From Orobanche coerulescens (Eukaryota > Streptophyta > Magnoliopsida > Lamiales > Orobanchaceae): a stretch of 64,000 nt of DNA. Location: contig CM065814.1 in assembly GCA_033398695.1 (NCBI GenBank), positions 103,418,501 to 103,482,500 of the forward strand, written 5' to 3'. Under the pieces are notes generated by a model. That model saw nothing but the letters and a program-made list of their open reading frames with translations. It searched no databases and was not told the origin of the DNA. Below are positions 1 to 10,535 of the stretch, one piece after another (the stretch's first letter is position 1; each line of letters opens with the position of its first letter). A program made the position numbers and the translations under genes.

Positions 1-1015
1 GGAGAATAGTTGTTTTCTTAGTCTTATATGTAGATGACATATTACTCATTGGAAATGACATTCCCACCTTGCGCATACCAAGACTTGGTTGGGAAGTTGT
101 TTCTCAATGAAAGACTTAGGAGAAGCTGCTTACATTCTTGGGATAAAGATCTATAGAGATAGATCAAAGAGATTGATTGGTCTGAGTCAAAGTACATACA
201 TTAATAAAATATTGAAGAGGTTCAATATGCAAGACTCCAAGAGAGGACTCCTGCCAATGTCACATGGCATTCATCTGAGTGAGACTCAGAGTCCTAAGAC
301 TCCTGATGAGCGAGCCCGTATGAGCAAGATACCATACGCTTCGGCTATTGGATTGATCATGTATGCCATGATTTGTACTCGACCAGATGTATCGTTTGCT
401 CTTAGTATGACAAGTCAATACCAATCGAATCCAGGTGAAAGTCACTGGACAGCAGTGAAAACCATCCTAAAGTACTTGAGAAGAACTAAGGATGATTTCC
501 TAGTTTATGGAGGGGTGGGAAACGAGCTGGCTGTAAGAGGTTACGCCGATGCAAGTTTCGAAACCGACAGAGACGATTTTAAATCGCAAACTGGTTATGT
601 GTTTGTATTGAATGGAGGTGCTGTGAGTTGGAAGAGTTCCAAGCAAAGCACGGTTGCTGATTCTCACATGTGCCGAGTACCTGGCAAGATCGGATGCGGC
701 TAAGGAAGCCAGATGGATCAAGAAGTTCGTTACCGAACTAGGAGTGGTGCCAACCATCCGTGGTCCCATAAGCCTTTATTGTGACAATAATGGTGCTATT
801 GCACAAGCTAAAGAGCCTAGGTCCCATCATAATTCCAAACATATACTTAAAATATCACCTAGTCGAGAGATCGCGACGAGGAGATATTACAATATGCAAA
901 GTAGCAACTAAGAGAATGTTGCGCATCCACTTACCAAGCCTCTCTCACAAGGAAAGCATGTTGAGCATGCTAGAGCAATAGGACTAAAAGTCATGAATGA
1001 ATGGTCCTAGTGCAA
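1..1015 (+). pseudogene. Copia A reverse transcriptase / RNase H remnant
   Basis: This is the C-terminal third of a copia polyprotein, which copies element RNA to DNA in cytoplasmic particles. The catalytic YVDD box is at 27-38, followed by the family-typical blocks KDLGEAAYILGIKIYRDRSK and YASAIG, the Arg-Pro-Asp of TRPDVSFAL, and the RNase H Asp in GYADASF. The later RNase H block LYCDNNGAIAQAKEPR falls in another frame (654-911). At least two frameshifts are visible: one near 78-90, and one near 655-680 where the conserved Glu segment (normally ...MEAEY) is damaged. The product would be inactive. No upstream start is in the window. Confidence 0.85.
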
Positions 1016-1024
1016 GTGGGAGAT

Positions 1025-2502
1025 TGTTGGGAATAGTGCCCTAGGACATTCGATGTGCCTAGATTTGTAATTGTCACATTTAAATAAAGTTATTTGATAT
1101 CATTTATTTCTCGTTGATTATTATAATGTGTGCATGTTTTAATATTATAATAATCGAATAATAGTTATTCACGAATAATAAGATTATTCAAATGTCCCCC
1201 TGTAAAATCGCGAGTAGAGACTCAAGTGATTAATATACTAGTATAAGTTTGATTGATAATCATCGGATGATTATGCGTATGGTACGGATCAATCTTATGG
1301 GTATTGGTTGGAGAACTAATATCGACCGACCCGCATTGAGATCACCGCATGGAAATGTCATAAGTGAATCTCAATACGATGTCAATAAATCCTTGAACCC
1401 GAGATTATCATAGAGTCCAACATGATAATCAAGCTATGCCTTGACTTAATCCAACGTCATCTGAAACAAGGTGTTACTAAAGGTTCGCGATGGGGAATAG
1501 TGGAAGAAATGAAAAGGGCAATGAATAATCAAGATGGGGATTTGTCCTCTCTTAAGTGAGAGAGATATCTCATTGGCCCTCGATAAGTAGGATCAAGGAA
1601 ATGCATGGCCATGCTCAAATGAAGAGTCATTTGATTCAATCACCTACTTAAGATCGAGAAAGCATTTGTACATAAATAAGTATGACAGACTCCATGTCTT
1701 AGTTCATATATGATATCGCGCGACAAAGGGATTTGACACGTTACAATGTTTAATGGTCTATTAACTTATATTATTTGGTTAATCATTATGTCTTGCTAGA
1801 GGCAGCTTATGATTTATTATTTAATAAGGTATTAAATAATTGCCAACATAATATAAGCCTTTGGGTCGCACATACGACAATTATAGACAAGTAGGAATAA
1901 ATATCAATCGGGAATAATAAATATAATATCGATATTATATTTATAAGGAGATTAAATAATAAGTAATATATATAATATCGATATTATATATATTGTATTA
2001 TTTAATAAGTTGAGGGGCAACTAAGCAAATACTAGATTATTGAATCTAGGGTTTACTTAGTATAAATATAAGGTCTAGGACAAGGAGTTGTAACCGTAAA
2101 TTAAGACCTAAAATCGGCCCTTCAAGAAGAAGAAAAATCGGCCATCTACATTATATTGTAGGAGAACGGAGTCGATCATCTCTCTTCCCTTAGTTGATCT
2201 TGATCAATAGTACAATCCTTCTAGTAAGGAATTTGTGTTGTACTATTTATCAATATTATTCGTAAGGATCTAGCAATCCGGCTTGTGGAATTGTTCGTGT
2301 GTGGATCACCAAAAGAGGAAGGAGATATTCATCTGCTTCTAGTCCGGATCTAGAATTGTTCAATCGGATTAAGGTAATTCGATTAACTCTTTAATTAAAC
2401 AATTAAATTACTGCATGAGATCCTAAATTGGGTTTTCACTTTTATTGTTCCGCTGCGTTTTTACTTCGATTATTTTGTAATTCGATACATAGAAACCCAA
2501 CA
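1025..2502 (+). repeat. Copia A 3' LTR
   Basis: The LTR is 1,478 bp and bounded by TGTTGGG (1025) and CCCAACA (2496-2502), perfect 7-bp inverted ends. It follows the purine tract ending near 1024. It is AT-rich with several poly-ATTATT stretches; a TATA box is at 2061-2070. No second copy is visible in the window, so age cannot be read from LTR divergence. Confidence 0.85.
2061..2070 (+). promoter_or_regulatory. TATA box of copia A LTR
   Basis: TATAAATATA is the clearest TATA element in this LTR. It lies about 440 bp from the LTR end, as expected for the U3/R boundary. It is inferred from sequence only. Confidence 0.55.
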
Positions 2503-3104
2503 GGATGATTGTATGTATACCCGATGATTAACTTGATTATTCAATCCTTCTCGTTTTCTTTGTCGTGTGTTTTATTTATTTTTGCTTGGGGACAAGCAAA
2601 GTTTAGGTTTGGGGGGATTTGATGAGTCGATTTTTGATCGTCTCATTCTGTTCTATCGAGTCGCACTTTCATTTGTTTTCGAGTGTTTTTGCCCTTTTTA
2701 CGCGTGGTATGTTGTGTTTTTGTTTTGTAGGTATCCGGACGAAGATTGTGGTGAAATATGCGCTTTCATTGATAATATTGGAGTTTATGACAATCAAAAG
2801 CTAAAACGGGGCCTAAAACGATGAAAGATTTAAGCAGTATCGGCCGAATCTCCTAAATACCAGAATCTCCACTCCGAATTGAGATGTATTCTCCTTTGAT
2901 ATAAATTCCTCGTGAAATTAGCTTCAAACGGTATATCATATGCTAAAATCCGAGGTGAATTGATACAAGAACGAAGGATCATGCCAAGAAGACCAAAAGC
3001 GGACTAGGCCGCACTGTGCAACCGGACTAGCCACTGTGCAACCGGACTAGGCTGCACCAGGCAACTCAATTAGGGTGCGACAGCGCTCGGCAAGATCAGT
3101 AACT

Positions 3105-3330
3105 CGGCCGTGTCACAGACACGGCCGGTCTCATTCCAGCAAGAACGGCACTTTCCGGATGAGAAGGACTCGACCGTGCCTTTTGGGACACGACCGAGTC
3201 ACTTTCGCCATTTCGCCTTTTCCGCATAGTGCCGCACGGCCGTGTCACGGACATGGCCGAGCCTCTCGACGCACAACTTTTCGATTATTCAAGCAGTTGA
3301 GACACGGCCGTGTCCCAGACACGGCCGTGC
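3105..3330 (+). repeat. GC-rich palindrome cluster in gypsy E U3
   Basis: At least three hairpin-forming units of one theme are present. Arms CGGCCGTGTC and GACACGGCCG with a 3-nt loop are at 3105-3127. A near-copy with one mismatch is around 3237-3259. The perfect 14-mer palindrome GACACGGCCGTGTC at 3301-3314 is immediately followed by another half-site at 3318-3329. Degraded versions are at about 3170-3200. The block ends about 70 bp upstream of the TATA box. Confidence 0.8.
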
Positions 3331-3397
3331 CACTTTTGTTTCATGTCACTTTCCTTGACATCTTTGCATATTTTAAGCCTTTGTCTTGATTTTTGGC

Positions 3398-3404
3398 TAT
3401 AAAA
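3398..3404 (+). promoter_or_regulatory. TATA box of gypsy E LTR
   Basis: TATAAAA lies in the context GGCTATAAAACAAAG, directly downstream of the palindrome cluster and about 780 bp into the 1.85-kb LTR. It is the only strong TATA match near that position. Confidence 0.65.
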
Positions 3405-4466
3405 CAAAGTGGAGTGACCCTTGAGAGGTGTACTTGTCTTGTGAAGAAGATATTTTGTGGAAAAACACAAGATTAGGTGGAAAAACACCAAAGAGTGGGA
3501 AAGAAAGAGATTTTCATCATCTTCCTTGTGTGTTCTTGGAGTGAGAAAAATACTTTAGTGAGATATAATAATATCTTGTATAAATTTGGTGAGAGTTCTT
3601 GTAATAAGATAAACAAACCTTCATCTTGAATTCGATTTCGCATTTACAAGGGAAGTTTTTACCATGTTTTGTTCTTCAATTTCCATTATTGTTGTTGAAT
3701 TAATCATGTGTGGCTAAACACTTCATATGGGTTTTTAGATATAGCCACACACATGTTTTTGATTGTTAGTTCCTTTTGATTTTCCGGATAAAGTTTGGGA
3801 TTGTTCCTCTTGTTCGTTCTTCGTTTAAGAACTTTTGAATTAGATCATCAAACCTTTTTCATTGTTGTTATTATTATTCGAATCGAGGGTTTTTATCGGT
3901 GTTCGCCATCAAACGACCCGAAAGAAACGATTGTGAATGTTCTCGGGCTTTTTCGCGCGATCTTTTAACGATTTACCTCATCAAAAGTAGTCGGTTAATT
4001 GATTGTTAGCTAGGGTTTCGTCCCCATCAAAAGAGTATCCCTTAATTTTCGTTGAGAACAATCGTGATTTTTAGAATTTCCGCCATCAAACGGATTTCTT
4101 TTAATCGTGAGCAATCGATAATTCCTAACCTTATTTATTTGAGTATCGGAACTAATAATTGATTACATGTGTGTCGGTGACTTTAAATTCCCATATTAAT
4201 CTCATTATTGTTATCTCTCATTTATCCGACCATCAAATTGGTGTTGTTATCACTTAGTTCAATTTAAATTTTGTGCATTAGTAATTGTAATCATAATCAA
4301 CCAATGATGTATTTTAATTTAATTTACTTTTGTTCATTCGACTATTTGCCGAACATCATCGAATTTTAAACCGTTTCCAATTCCTCGTGAGATCGACCTC
4401 GGAGTTACTTGCCGCTCACTACAAGAGCGATTCGTACACTTGCGAGTATTTAATTTGAATCCATCA

Positions 4467-5309
4467 CAGACCTCCTAGCACTCATGCAAAGGCGGGCACC
4501 AATACTTCATCACTTTTACCGATGATTTTAGTTGGTATGGATATGTTTATCTTATGAAGCATAAACATGAATCTTTTGAAATGTTCAAAATATTCTATAA
4601 TGAAGTACAGAATAAACTTGGCACGATAATTATAGCCCTTTGATCTGATCGAGGTGGTGAATACTTGAGCCAAGAATTCGATGATCATCTTAGGAGTTGT
4701 GGAATTGTTTCACAACTTACTCCTCCTAGAACACCTCAACATAATAGTGTCTTAGAGGAGGAATCGAAATTTATTAGATATGGTTCGATCCATGATGAGT
4801 TGGGCAGAGCTTCCATTATCATTTTGGGGCCACCGGCCACGCCTTAGAAACAACAGCATTCACTCTTAACCGTGTTCCATCTAAAATAGTTGAAAAGACA
4901 CCATTTGAGAAATGGACTCGTAAGAAACCACACTTGTCTTTTATAAAGATCTGGGATCGTGAAGCATTTGTAAGACGCCAAGTGTTTGACAAACTGGCCG
5001 CTAGATCTGAAAGATGTTTATTTGTAGGATATCCTAATGAAACTAAAGGATACGACTTTTATAAGCCCGCAGAGAACAAACTGTTTTTTGCTCGAAATGT
5101 TGTCTTATTAGAAAGGGAATTTATTTCCAAAAGAGACAGTGAGAGAAGAGTAATTCTCGAGGAAACTCGAGAACCAAAAGAAGACATTGCTTCACCGATG
5201 GAAACTGAATAGGCTCAACGAGTAGTTGAAGAGCCAGTTCTTTGAGCCTGTTCAAACACACAAGTCCCTCGCAGATATGATAGGGTGAGATATGAACCTG
5301 AGAGATATG
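4467..5309 (+). pseudogene. Copia D integrase remnant
   Basis: This was a retroviral-type integrase that would insert the cDNA copy into the genome. In one frame the start reads YFITFTDDFSWYGYVYLMK, followed by the catalytic region SDRGGEYLSQEFDDHL (around 4640-4685). The context normally continuing TPQQNG is here TPQHNS. The next block, CLFVGYPNETKGYDFYKP (4934-5212), is the usual post-integrase segment. The reading is broken by an internal stop before SDRGGE and by several frameshifts between 4760 and 4930. It is interrupted by the Tat insertion at 5310. Confidence 0.8.
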
Positions 5310-5314
5310 GGTAT

Positions 5315-6267
5315 TGTTGTTACCCAAAATATTATCCGGAGATAGTATTGCTGGAACGATCGAGTAACAAACAAAATGCGAGAACACTTCCGTGGGAAAA
5401 TAGATAACACAAGATTTGCCGGGGTTGTTAGTCCCGGGCTTGAATGCTCTCGCGAGATGTTATTAATAAATATACTGTCGAGTACAAATATTAATGTTAG
5501 AATCTAATACAATGAGTGTAAAAGCTTCTAGTTATCTAGGCTTTAGAGCGCGTAGATTGCCGGAAGAACCAGATGGATGAATCTGTGAGTTCTTGCTTGG
5601 AATTTATGATGAATGTGTGTGAATATCACTATGAATATGTTAGTGCTTGCCAAAAGAGCCTTTTGTTCTCTCTTTGGTGTGTATTTTGCACTTAATTTGT
5701 GGTAGGATCCGTTTTTTTTGGCCGCAACAGTGAGTTCTCTATTTATAGGGGGCTAAGTAGTTGGGATCCCTCAGGCGATCGCGGGCGATCGCCGTTTCTA
5801 TATTAAAATAAACGGCCGATCGTCCGTCACGTGGGCCTGTTCCTCGAGGTCCGAGGTTGCGCTTGGAGGCCACCGGGTGGACTAATGGGAAGCCAAGACG
5901 CGCCGCGAGTCGCCGTCCGAGGAGGGTCCACTACGTACCTTTCGGCGGCCTTGTCGGTAGGTGCGGTAGGTGACAGCCGGGGTCAATGATCCTTTTGTTG
6001 GTATCTCGTGAAGATCCGCGGGTGGGCCATCGTCCAAGATTCGGTCTCGACGACTTTGACGGACGCCGGATCCCCACGTGGCATGAGACGATCGCCTCGA
6101 TCCGTTAGACAAAGACGATCGCTGTGTATCGAAAGACGATCACGGTTACCAAAAGACGATCGCTATATTATGCCGGACTTTAGGTGTTCGTCCGAGTTTG
6201 GCTTCTATGGTTGACTTTTCAGGAGGTCGCCGATCGCCTATCGCGGCGAATTAATCGTCGCACAACA
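5315..6267 (-). repeat. Tat element 3' LTR
   Basis: The LTR is 953 bp, TGTTGTT...CACAACA. Relative to the element it is the 3' LTR, because the purine tract (minus strand GAGTGAGGGGCAAT) sits just inside it at 6268-6282. It contains the TATA box (5739-5747, minus strand). In U3 there is a block of GGCGATCGCC palindromes and four AGACGATC repeats (about 6085-6165). It differs from the right LTR mainly by compact changes at CAG/CTG/CCG sites. Confidence 0.92.
5739..5747 (-). promoter_or_regulatory. TATA box in Tat 3' LTR
   Basis: Minus-strand TATAAATAG is preceded (upstream on the minus strand) by CCCC and, some 35 bp further, by the palindrome GGCGATCGCC (5784-5793). The same arrangement occurs in the right LTR. 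Confidence 0.65.
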
Positions 6268-6596
6268 ATTGCCCCTCACTCGCCTTGATGTTGAAAACAC
6301 GGGGTGAGGTGGCACCGTTGGCGATCGCCGATGTTTAGACGACCACCGATCTGAATTCAAATATGGACGACCTTCTTTCGCCGGGAGCAATGGGAAAAGA
6401 AGGCGGGTCTTTCACAAGCGGCCGACACGCGTCGTGGCCGCTGGGGGAATCCGACGGTTTGTCGACTCGTACCGGGCGTGCCCTCGAAAAGACGCGTATG
6501 CGGATTCGAGGGCCGCATTTAATGCGTCCCCACGTGACGGTTCCGATTCGATCCCGAGGTTTCTCCTTTTTGCACTTAGGCCCTTCTGCTCCCATC

Positions 6597-6604
6597 TATA
6601 AAAA
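6597..6604 (+). promoter_or_regulatory. TATA box of the antisense gene inside the Tat element
   Basis: TATAAAAA lies in the context CCATCTATAAAAAGGGG, on the plus strand opposite to the element's transcription. It is about 150 bp upstream of the likely start codon (6749) and just inside the 3' LTR. Spacing and context suit a plant core promoter. Promoter activity is inferred. Confidence 0.6.
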
Positions 6605-6748
6605 GGGGAGGGCTTCTTCTCCTTCACTTTTACGCGCCCTTAGCATCCATAGCCGAATTTCGCAGAATTTCGGAGCCTTGAGTGCCGATCTTCTTCTTTT
6701 TCCTAGGTAAGATTAAATTTAACGTTTTCATTATTTTTACTTTCCAAT

Positions 6749-9446
6749 ATGTCGGGAGGATCGAAAACCTTCGAGACCGGAAGTTCTTCCACCGCGCCGC
6801 GTTGCCTGAACGGGAGGAGGTTCCCGTTAGAGTGGATATGGAGACGGCCGCAGAAGCTATTCGAGCGGGATTGCACCAAGAACTCGAAAACTTTTCAACG
6901 AGGCCGAGGTGGCGAGGACGGCGAGACGGCGGAGCAGGGGGTTCGCCGTAGATGAAGACGATCCAGTGCGGGAGGCCCGGGAAAGAGAGAGCAGATTCGG
7001 CCCCTCCTATGTGGCTTTTGCCGGATGATGGAAACGATCACTGACCTTGCCCGAATTCGATTTCGAGGCCTACTCCGCCGCTCACCCTTACAAACATGTG
7101 AATCGGACGGCCTTCCAGCCGCCGTCCCGTCTCCGTGGACTCTCGGCCGATCCGAGTACGGCGACCAAGAATGACCCGAGCCGGAGGGCCAAATATCACA
7201 TCCTCTCGACGCTTTCTCCACGTGCCTTTGGAGAATGAGCGCGCCACCAACCGCCTGTGATATGGTCGCCGTCAACGAGATGATTATGGAGGCGGGTCTG
7301 CGATTCCCGTTGCCACTCGCCTCCTATTTGCCGATCGCTGGAATTTGGCGCCTCTTCAATCGACGCCAATGCTTGGCTGCAGATCATCCGCACGTTGACC
7401 TTGTTCGGCGGTCACCGGTTATTTCGCTACCTTAGCGCTACTGGAGATGAATTATCTGCTTAAACTGGCCGCGCAGAAAGGGACGATCGGCGGTTATCAT
7501 ATCCAGGCCGAATCGGGAGAGTGGTTCTTGGCGTGCCGAATAAGACCGGGCGACACGGCAAAATGGTGTTGGGTCGGCGGGGCATGGCGATCGGCGTTGA
7601 GTGAAGGGCTGAATGAAGAGTTGGAGATTCCCACTATTTTCCGGAGAGGAATCCGAGTAAGGATTTAAACTCTCCCTTTGATTGAGCTTGTCTTGGGACC
7701 GATCTAATTTCGTTTTCTTTTGCAGACCTCTCGTACCAAATGACGGCGACCTCCCATTTGATTTCTTGATCGTTTGGGAGCGTATTCGTGCGTTGCCGAA
7801 CTCCTTTATTGACGCTCGATCGCTTGGCACCAAGCTCATCGGTTGGGGGCTCGTTTGTTTTGCTACCCTCGTCACTTGAAAGTTCCGTATGAGGTTAAAT
7901 GGTGTTTCCTTTCTTTGACGATCGTCTCCAAGATGTTGTTTTATTTTATCTAACTTGTTTGCACCTTTTCTTTGACAGAGGCTTATTTTCCCGATCGCCG
8001 AACCTCCGCGAGAGATAGCTATGTCGGACTTGGGAGTTCTTGGTCGCCTTAATTTGGGCAAGCGGTCGTCGCGTTCTCGCGACGACGTCTCAACCTCGCC
8101 CGGTGACGAGACCCGCCGAGGCGCCGGCCGCCAAGCCGGTGGTCGAGGGAGAGGAACACCAAACGCCGCAAGAGGCGGAGGTCTGAGTCCCCGTCGATCT
8201 CCGAGGCGGACGTATCGATTCTTGAGCCTCCGGTCGCCGCGGCTCCTATCTCCGCCATCCCGATGATGGAGCGTTCGCGCCAAGCCCACGGTCACCGGAC
8301 CCGGTCATCCGGGCACCGGCGAAGAAGATGGCGATCGCCGATGCGGAGACACCCCGGGGCAAGCCTTTTTTCGGACGTGACCCCGAGCTGGTCAATAGGT
8401 AAGAGTGGGTTAAAAGTTTCTTCCTGAGTCAGGCATTCCGAGCATGGTATGGGCTAACTCCTTGATTTCCTTGGTTTGCGCTGCAGGGTTCGCCTCGCCG
8501 ACCCGGACGTCGCCCCCATGGTGCTGGATTTCCTGTCGAGCAAGGCTCCACAAGGTTCTGCCGAAGTCCCTGCTTATGTTCGCCAGGCAATCACTTCCCT
8601 GCCCAAGGCTTGGACGACCGACCTTGACGCGATCGCTCGTCGGCGATCTGGAGATGCCATGCAGCGGCCGCTGCCACGGCTCTTCAGCGGCGACGATGGC
8701 CGTCCAAGCCGCCGGGATTTTGAGGGGCGACCTCCACCGCTCATCTCCATCGCGAGCTCGAGACCGCCCTAATGCAAATATCGAGGATGCGAACCGGATT
8801 CGGCCGATGGAGAAAGAGTATGAGGAGACCGCCAAGCGGGCCAAGCAGACGTGGATCGATTGAAGCAGAGCCGAGTCGCTCCAAGGAAGCCGCCGATCGA
8901 TCTGTAATAAGGAGAAGGAGACTCGCCGAAGCTCGAGGCTTCGCAGAGGAGGCGACCGGCCAAGGTCAGGTGGATCGGCTCGGTGGTGAGCCGGAGGCGG
9001 CGAAGAGAGAGCCGGAGAAAGCCGGGGCGAGAATGTTGCCAAGGCGGCCGAATCGGCGGAGGTCGAGAAGACGGCGGCGGATCTCGAAAGGGCGGCGATT
9101 GAAGGCGATCGAGGTCGATCCCTACCTTAACGCCGGGCACGTCGGCGAAGTTCGCTTACTATTTGGCCTATGCCGACGTGTCCGAGTTGCTAAAAAGGCA
9201 GTGGGTCGAGACCGGTCCTCTCGATGGAAAGCTTCAGATCCTATGTCTCCAAGCATCCTCTGCATCCGCATTCTCTCGCCGATCCTTGATTTGGTCGACC
9301 TCGGGATTGACTTGAGTTGGTATACCGCAAACTCATTCATCCCGAGGCCGATGCCCAAGCCGATCCGCGACCCGAGGGCGAAGACCAAGAGCGGGGCTTT
9401 GAGAGGCTTTTGTTTTTCCTCTCAGAACTTGTACTTTTTGTTGTAA
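6749..9446 (+). pseudogene. Antisense, intron-containing extra gene of the Tat element (Transposase_28-like)
   Basis: This plus-strand gene relic lies between the Tat integrase and 3' LTR. The likely start is the ATG at 6749 (MSGGSKTFETGSSS). The segment EMIMEAGLRFPLPLASYL (about 7270-7330) resembles the conserved core of the plant 'putative gypsy type transposon' domain (Pfam Transposase_28), followed by NYLLKLAAQKGTIGGYHIQ and a GEWFLACR block (7447-7650). Three GT-AG introns are visible: 7657-7725, 7887-7978 and 8399-8486. The third is convincing because splicing it keeps the frame (ELVNR then VRLADPDVAPMVL). The 3' exon is Glu/Ala/Lys-rich and probably coiled-coil. Several frameshifts break it. 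A TATA box is at 6597 and a poly(A) signal at 9486. Extra ORFs in this position are known in Tat elements. Function is unknown. Confidence 0.6.
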
Positions 9447-9485
9447 TGCCTTCGTGCCTTGAAATGTATGAAGCTTGTGTTTATG

Positions 9486-9491
9486 AATAAA
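9486..9491 (+). terminator. Poly(A) signal of the antisense gene
   Basis: AATAAA occurs about 40 bp after the last open segment of the antisense gene, following a T/G-rich stretch (TTTTTGTTGTAATG) typical of plant 3' ends. It lies about 1 kb from the end of the Tat integrase, so the two transcripts would converge. Confidence 0.45.
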
Positions 9492-10535
9492 ATACTCCTT
9501 TTCTCATTCCGCGTAATGCATTATATGCGATCGCCTTTGACTATTTGTGTGCAATTTTTCGAGTACGCGTATATTTGCTTTCGATTTCTTGTTCGTCCGG
9601 CCGATTGTCCGAGTGTTGAAAGTATTGACATGTTTTGAATTGGAATTCTTACTTGTAATTTTCGTCGGACGGTCTCGATCGCCCGCATGTTTTTGAGCGA
9701 AGCCGATCGGATATGGTTTCTCTTTGTTCGATCGTATTTGAGAGTAGCTCGCCTATCCTCGCCCCTTGTTTTTGTTCACTTATTGTAAGTAAGGGAACAA
9801 AGACTAGTCTCTGTCTGCGAGCTATCTTCATTTCGCCGATTCTCAAGAGTCATGTGTGGTTGCGGTGTTCGATGGACCGATCTCCCCAATCGTGTCTTCG
9901 TGTGCGCGGATATTCGATCCTGCGACTCACTTTTTGTGAGGGTCCTCCGTTAGGCTACGCCTGCCTTGTGTTAAAACGAAAGGCGGGCGATCTCGGTCTG
10001 GAGGAGTCCTTGCGCGGAGTGTCGTCGGCTTATTCGACACCACGTCCGCGGCTTGTCAGCTCTGCTTCCACCTCGGCCCGCCACGGAGATGGCGATCCTC
10101 GACGGTGTACGTTGAGACGGGGGTAGCGGCACGTCGCATTGTTCGGGTTCACCATGTTAGATGATGTACCTTGAGAACGTGCGATCGCGCCATCGACTAT
10201 TTTGGAGGGTCCTTCGCTACGTCGACCTCGTATTTAAACGAAGGGCGGACGATCTCACCAAAGGAACCTTGCATGGGCGAAGCCGCTCGGTTCCATCGAC
10301 CTCCGTGACCATGGTCGCAATAATTTTACCTAGGATCGCCGTGATCGCCGATCGTCGGTGATATGCGATGCCCAGTGGGGCGATCGCCATAACAGATGGG
10401 ATAACAAAAATCTCATTATATTCCTTGTACATCATTGAAATCGAATACAAATTTATCACCGATAGTATTTTTTCGTATGCACGGCGTTCGAGGTATTGGT
10501 CCGAGTACCGTCAGATGTTCCATTCAGAGGCTCCT
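9492..10535. repeat. Non-coding spacer of the Tat element with a degenerate tandem repeat
   Basis: No convincing coding region was found. Two copies of a roughly 80-90-bp unit are present, about 9938-10020 and 10205-10290. They share GAGGGTCCT..., a TTAAAACGAA or TTTAAACGAAGG core, GGGCGATCTC and a CCTTGC end. Homologous units recur in the deleted Tat relative at about 48405-48480 and 48617-48690, so this is an element-encoded repeat rather than captured host DNA. Confidence 0.55.

Larger units (their letters stand above)
1..2502 (+). mobile_element. Copia element A, 3' part (Ty1/copia LTR retrotransposon)
   Basis: The window opens inside the reverse-transcriptase region of a Ty1/copia element and runs through RNase H, a polypurine tract (GTGGGAGAT, about 1016-1024) and a full 3' LTR. 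The 5' part lies outside the window. The LTR is followed directly by the tail of another element (gypsy E), so copia A appears inserted into that gypsy element just before its 3' LTR. The expected target duplication would be GGATG (2503-2507), but the left copy is off-window. The reverse transcriptase closely resembles the second fragment at 17219-18003, so A and D belong to one family. Confidence 0.85.
2503..4466 (+). mobile_element. Gypsy element E, 3' end (internal tail and 3' LTR)
   Basis: After copia A there are 117 bp of internal sequence ending with the motif GCTTGGGGACAAGCAAAG and the purine tract GGTTTGGGGGGATT, then an LTR starting TGATGAG. The 'GGGGACAAGC...TTTGGGG' tail before a TGAT LTR is characteristic of plant Ty3/gypsy elements of the Tat/Athila type. 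That assignment rests on recollection of the motif, not on coding sequence. The rest of E lies to the left of the window. E seems to be inserted in the integrase region of copia D, whose reading frame starts immediately after E's last base. Confidence 0.7.
2620..4466 (+). repeat. Gypsy E 3' LTR
   Basis: The LTR is 1,847 bp with 5-bp inverted ends TGATG and CATCA. The U3 part (about 3000-3340) is GC-rich and carries a cluster of palindromes. A TATA box is at 3398-3404, followed by a long AT-rich leader with recurrent ATCAAA words. The left LTR is outside the window. Confidence 0.72.

Noticed and set aside
2567..2824. 85-codon plus-strand ORF starting in the gypsy E tail
   Set aside because: It spans the purine tract and LTR boundary of gypsy E, so it cannot be a separate gene; composition is random.
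5780..6240. GCGATCGC words as cyanobacterial (HIP1) contamination
   Set aside because: They sit within a plant Tat retrotransposon with LTRs, a target duplication and plant-type pol domains.
7438..8295. 285-codon minus-strand open frame in the Tat element
   Set aside because: It lies opposite the exons and introns of the antisense gene relic, has no recognisable domain, and its Arg/Pro-rich composition follows from GC-rich complementary sequence.
8410..9042. 210-codon minus-strand open frame
   Set aside because: It is a shadow of the antisense gene's 3' exon; low-complexity Arg/Ser content, no family motif.
8772..9446. 224-codon plus-strand open frame as an independent gene
   Set aside because: It overlaps the coiled-coil exon of the antisense gene in a different frame for most of its length; its Arg-rich composition suggests an out-of-frame reading.
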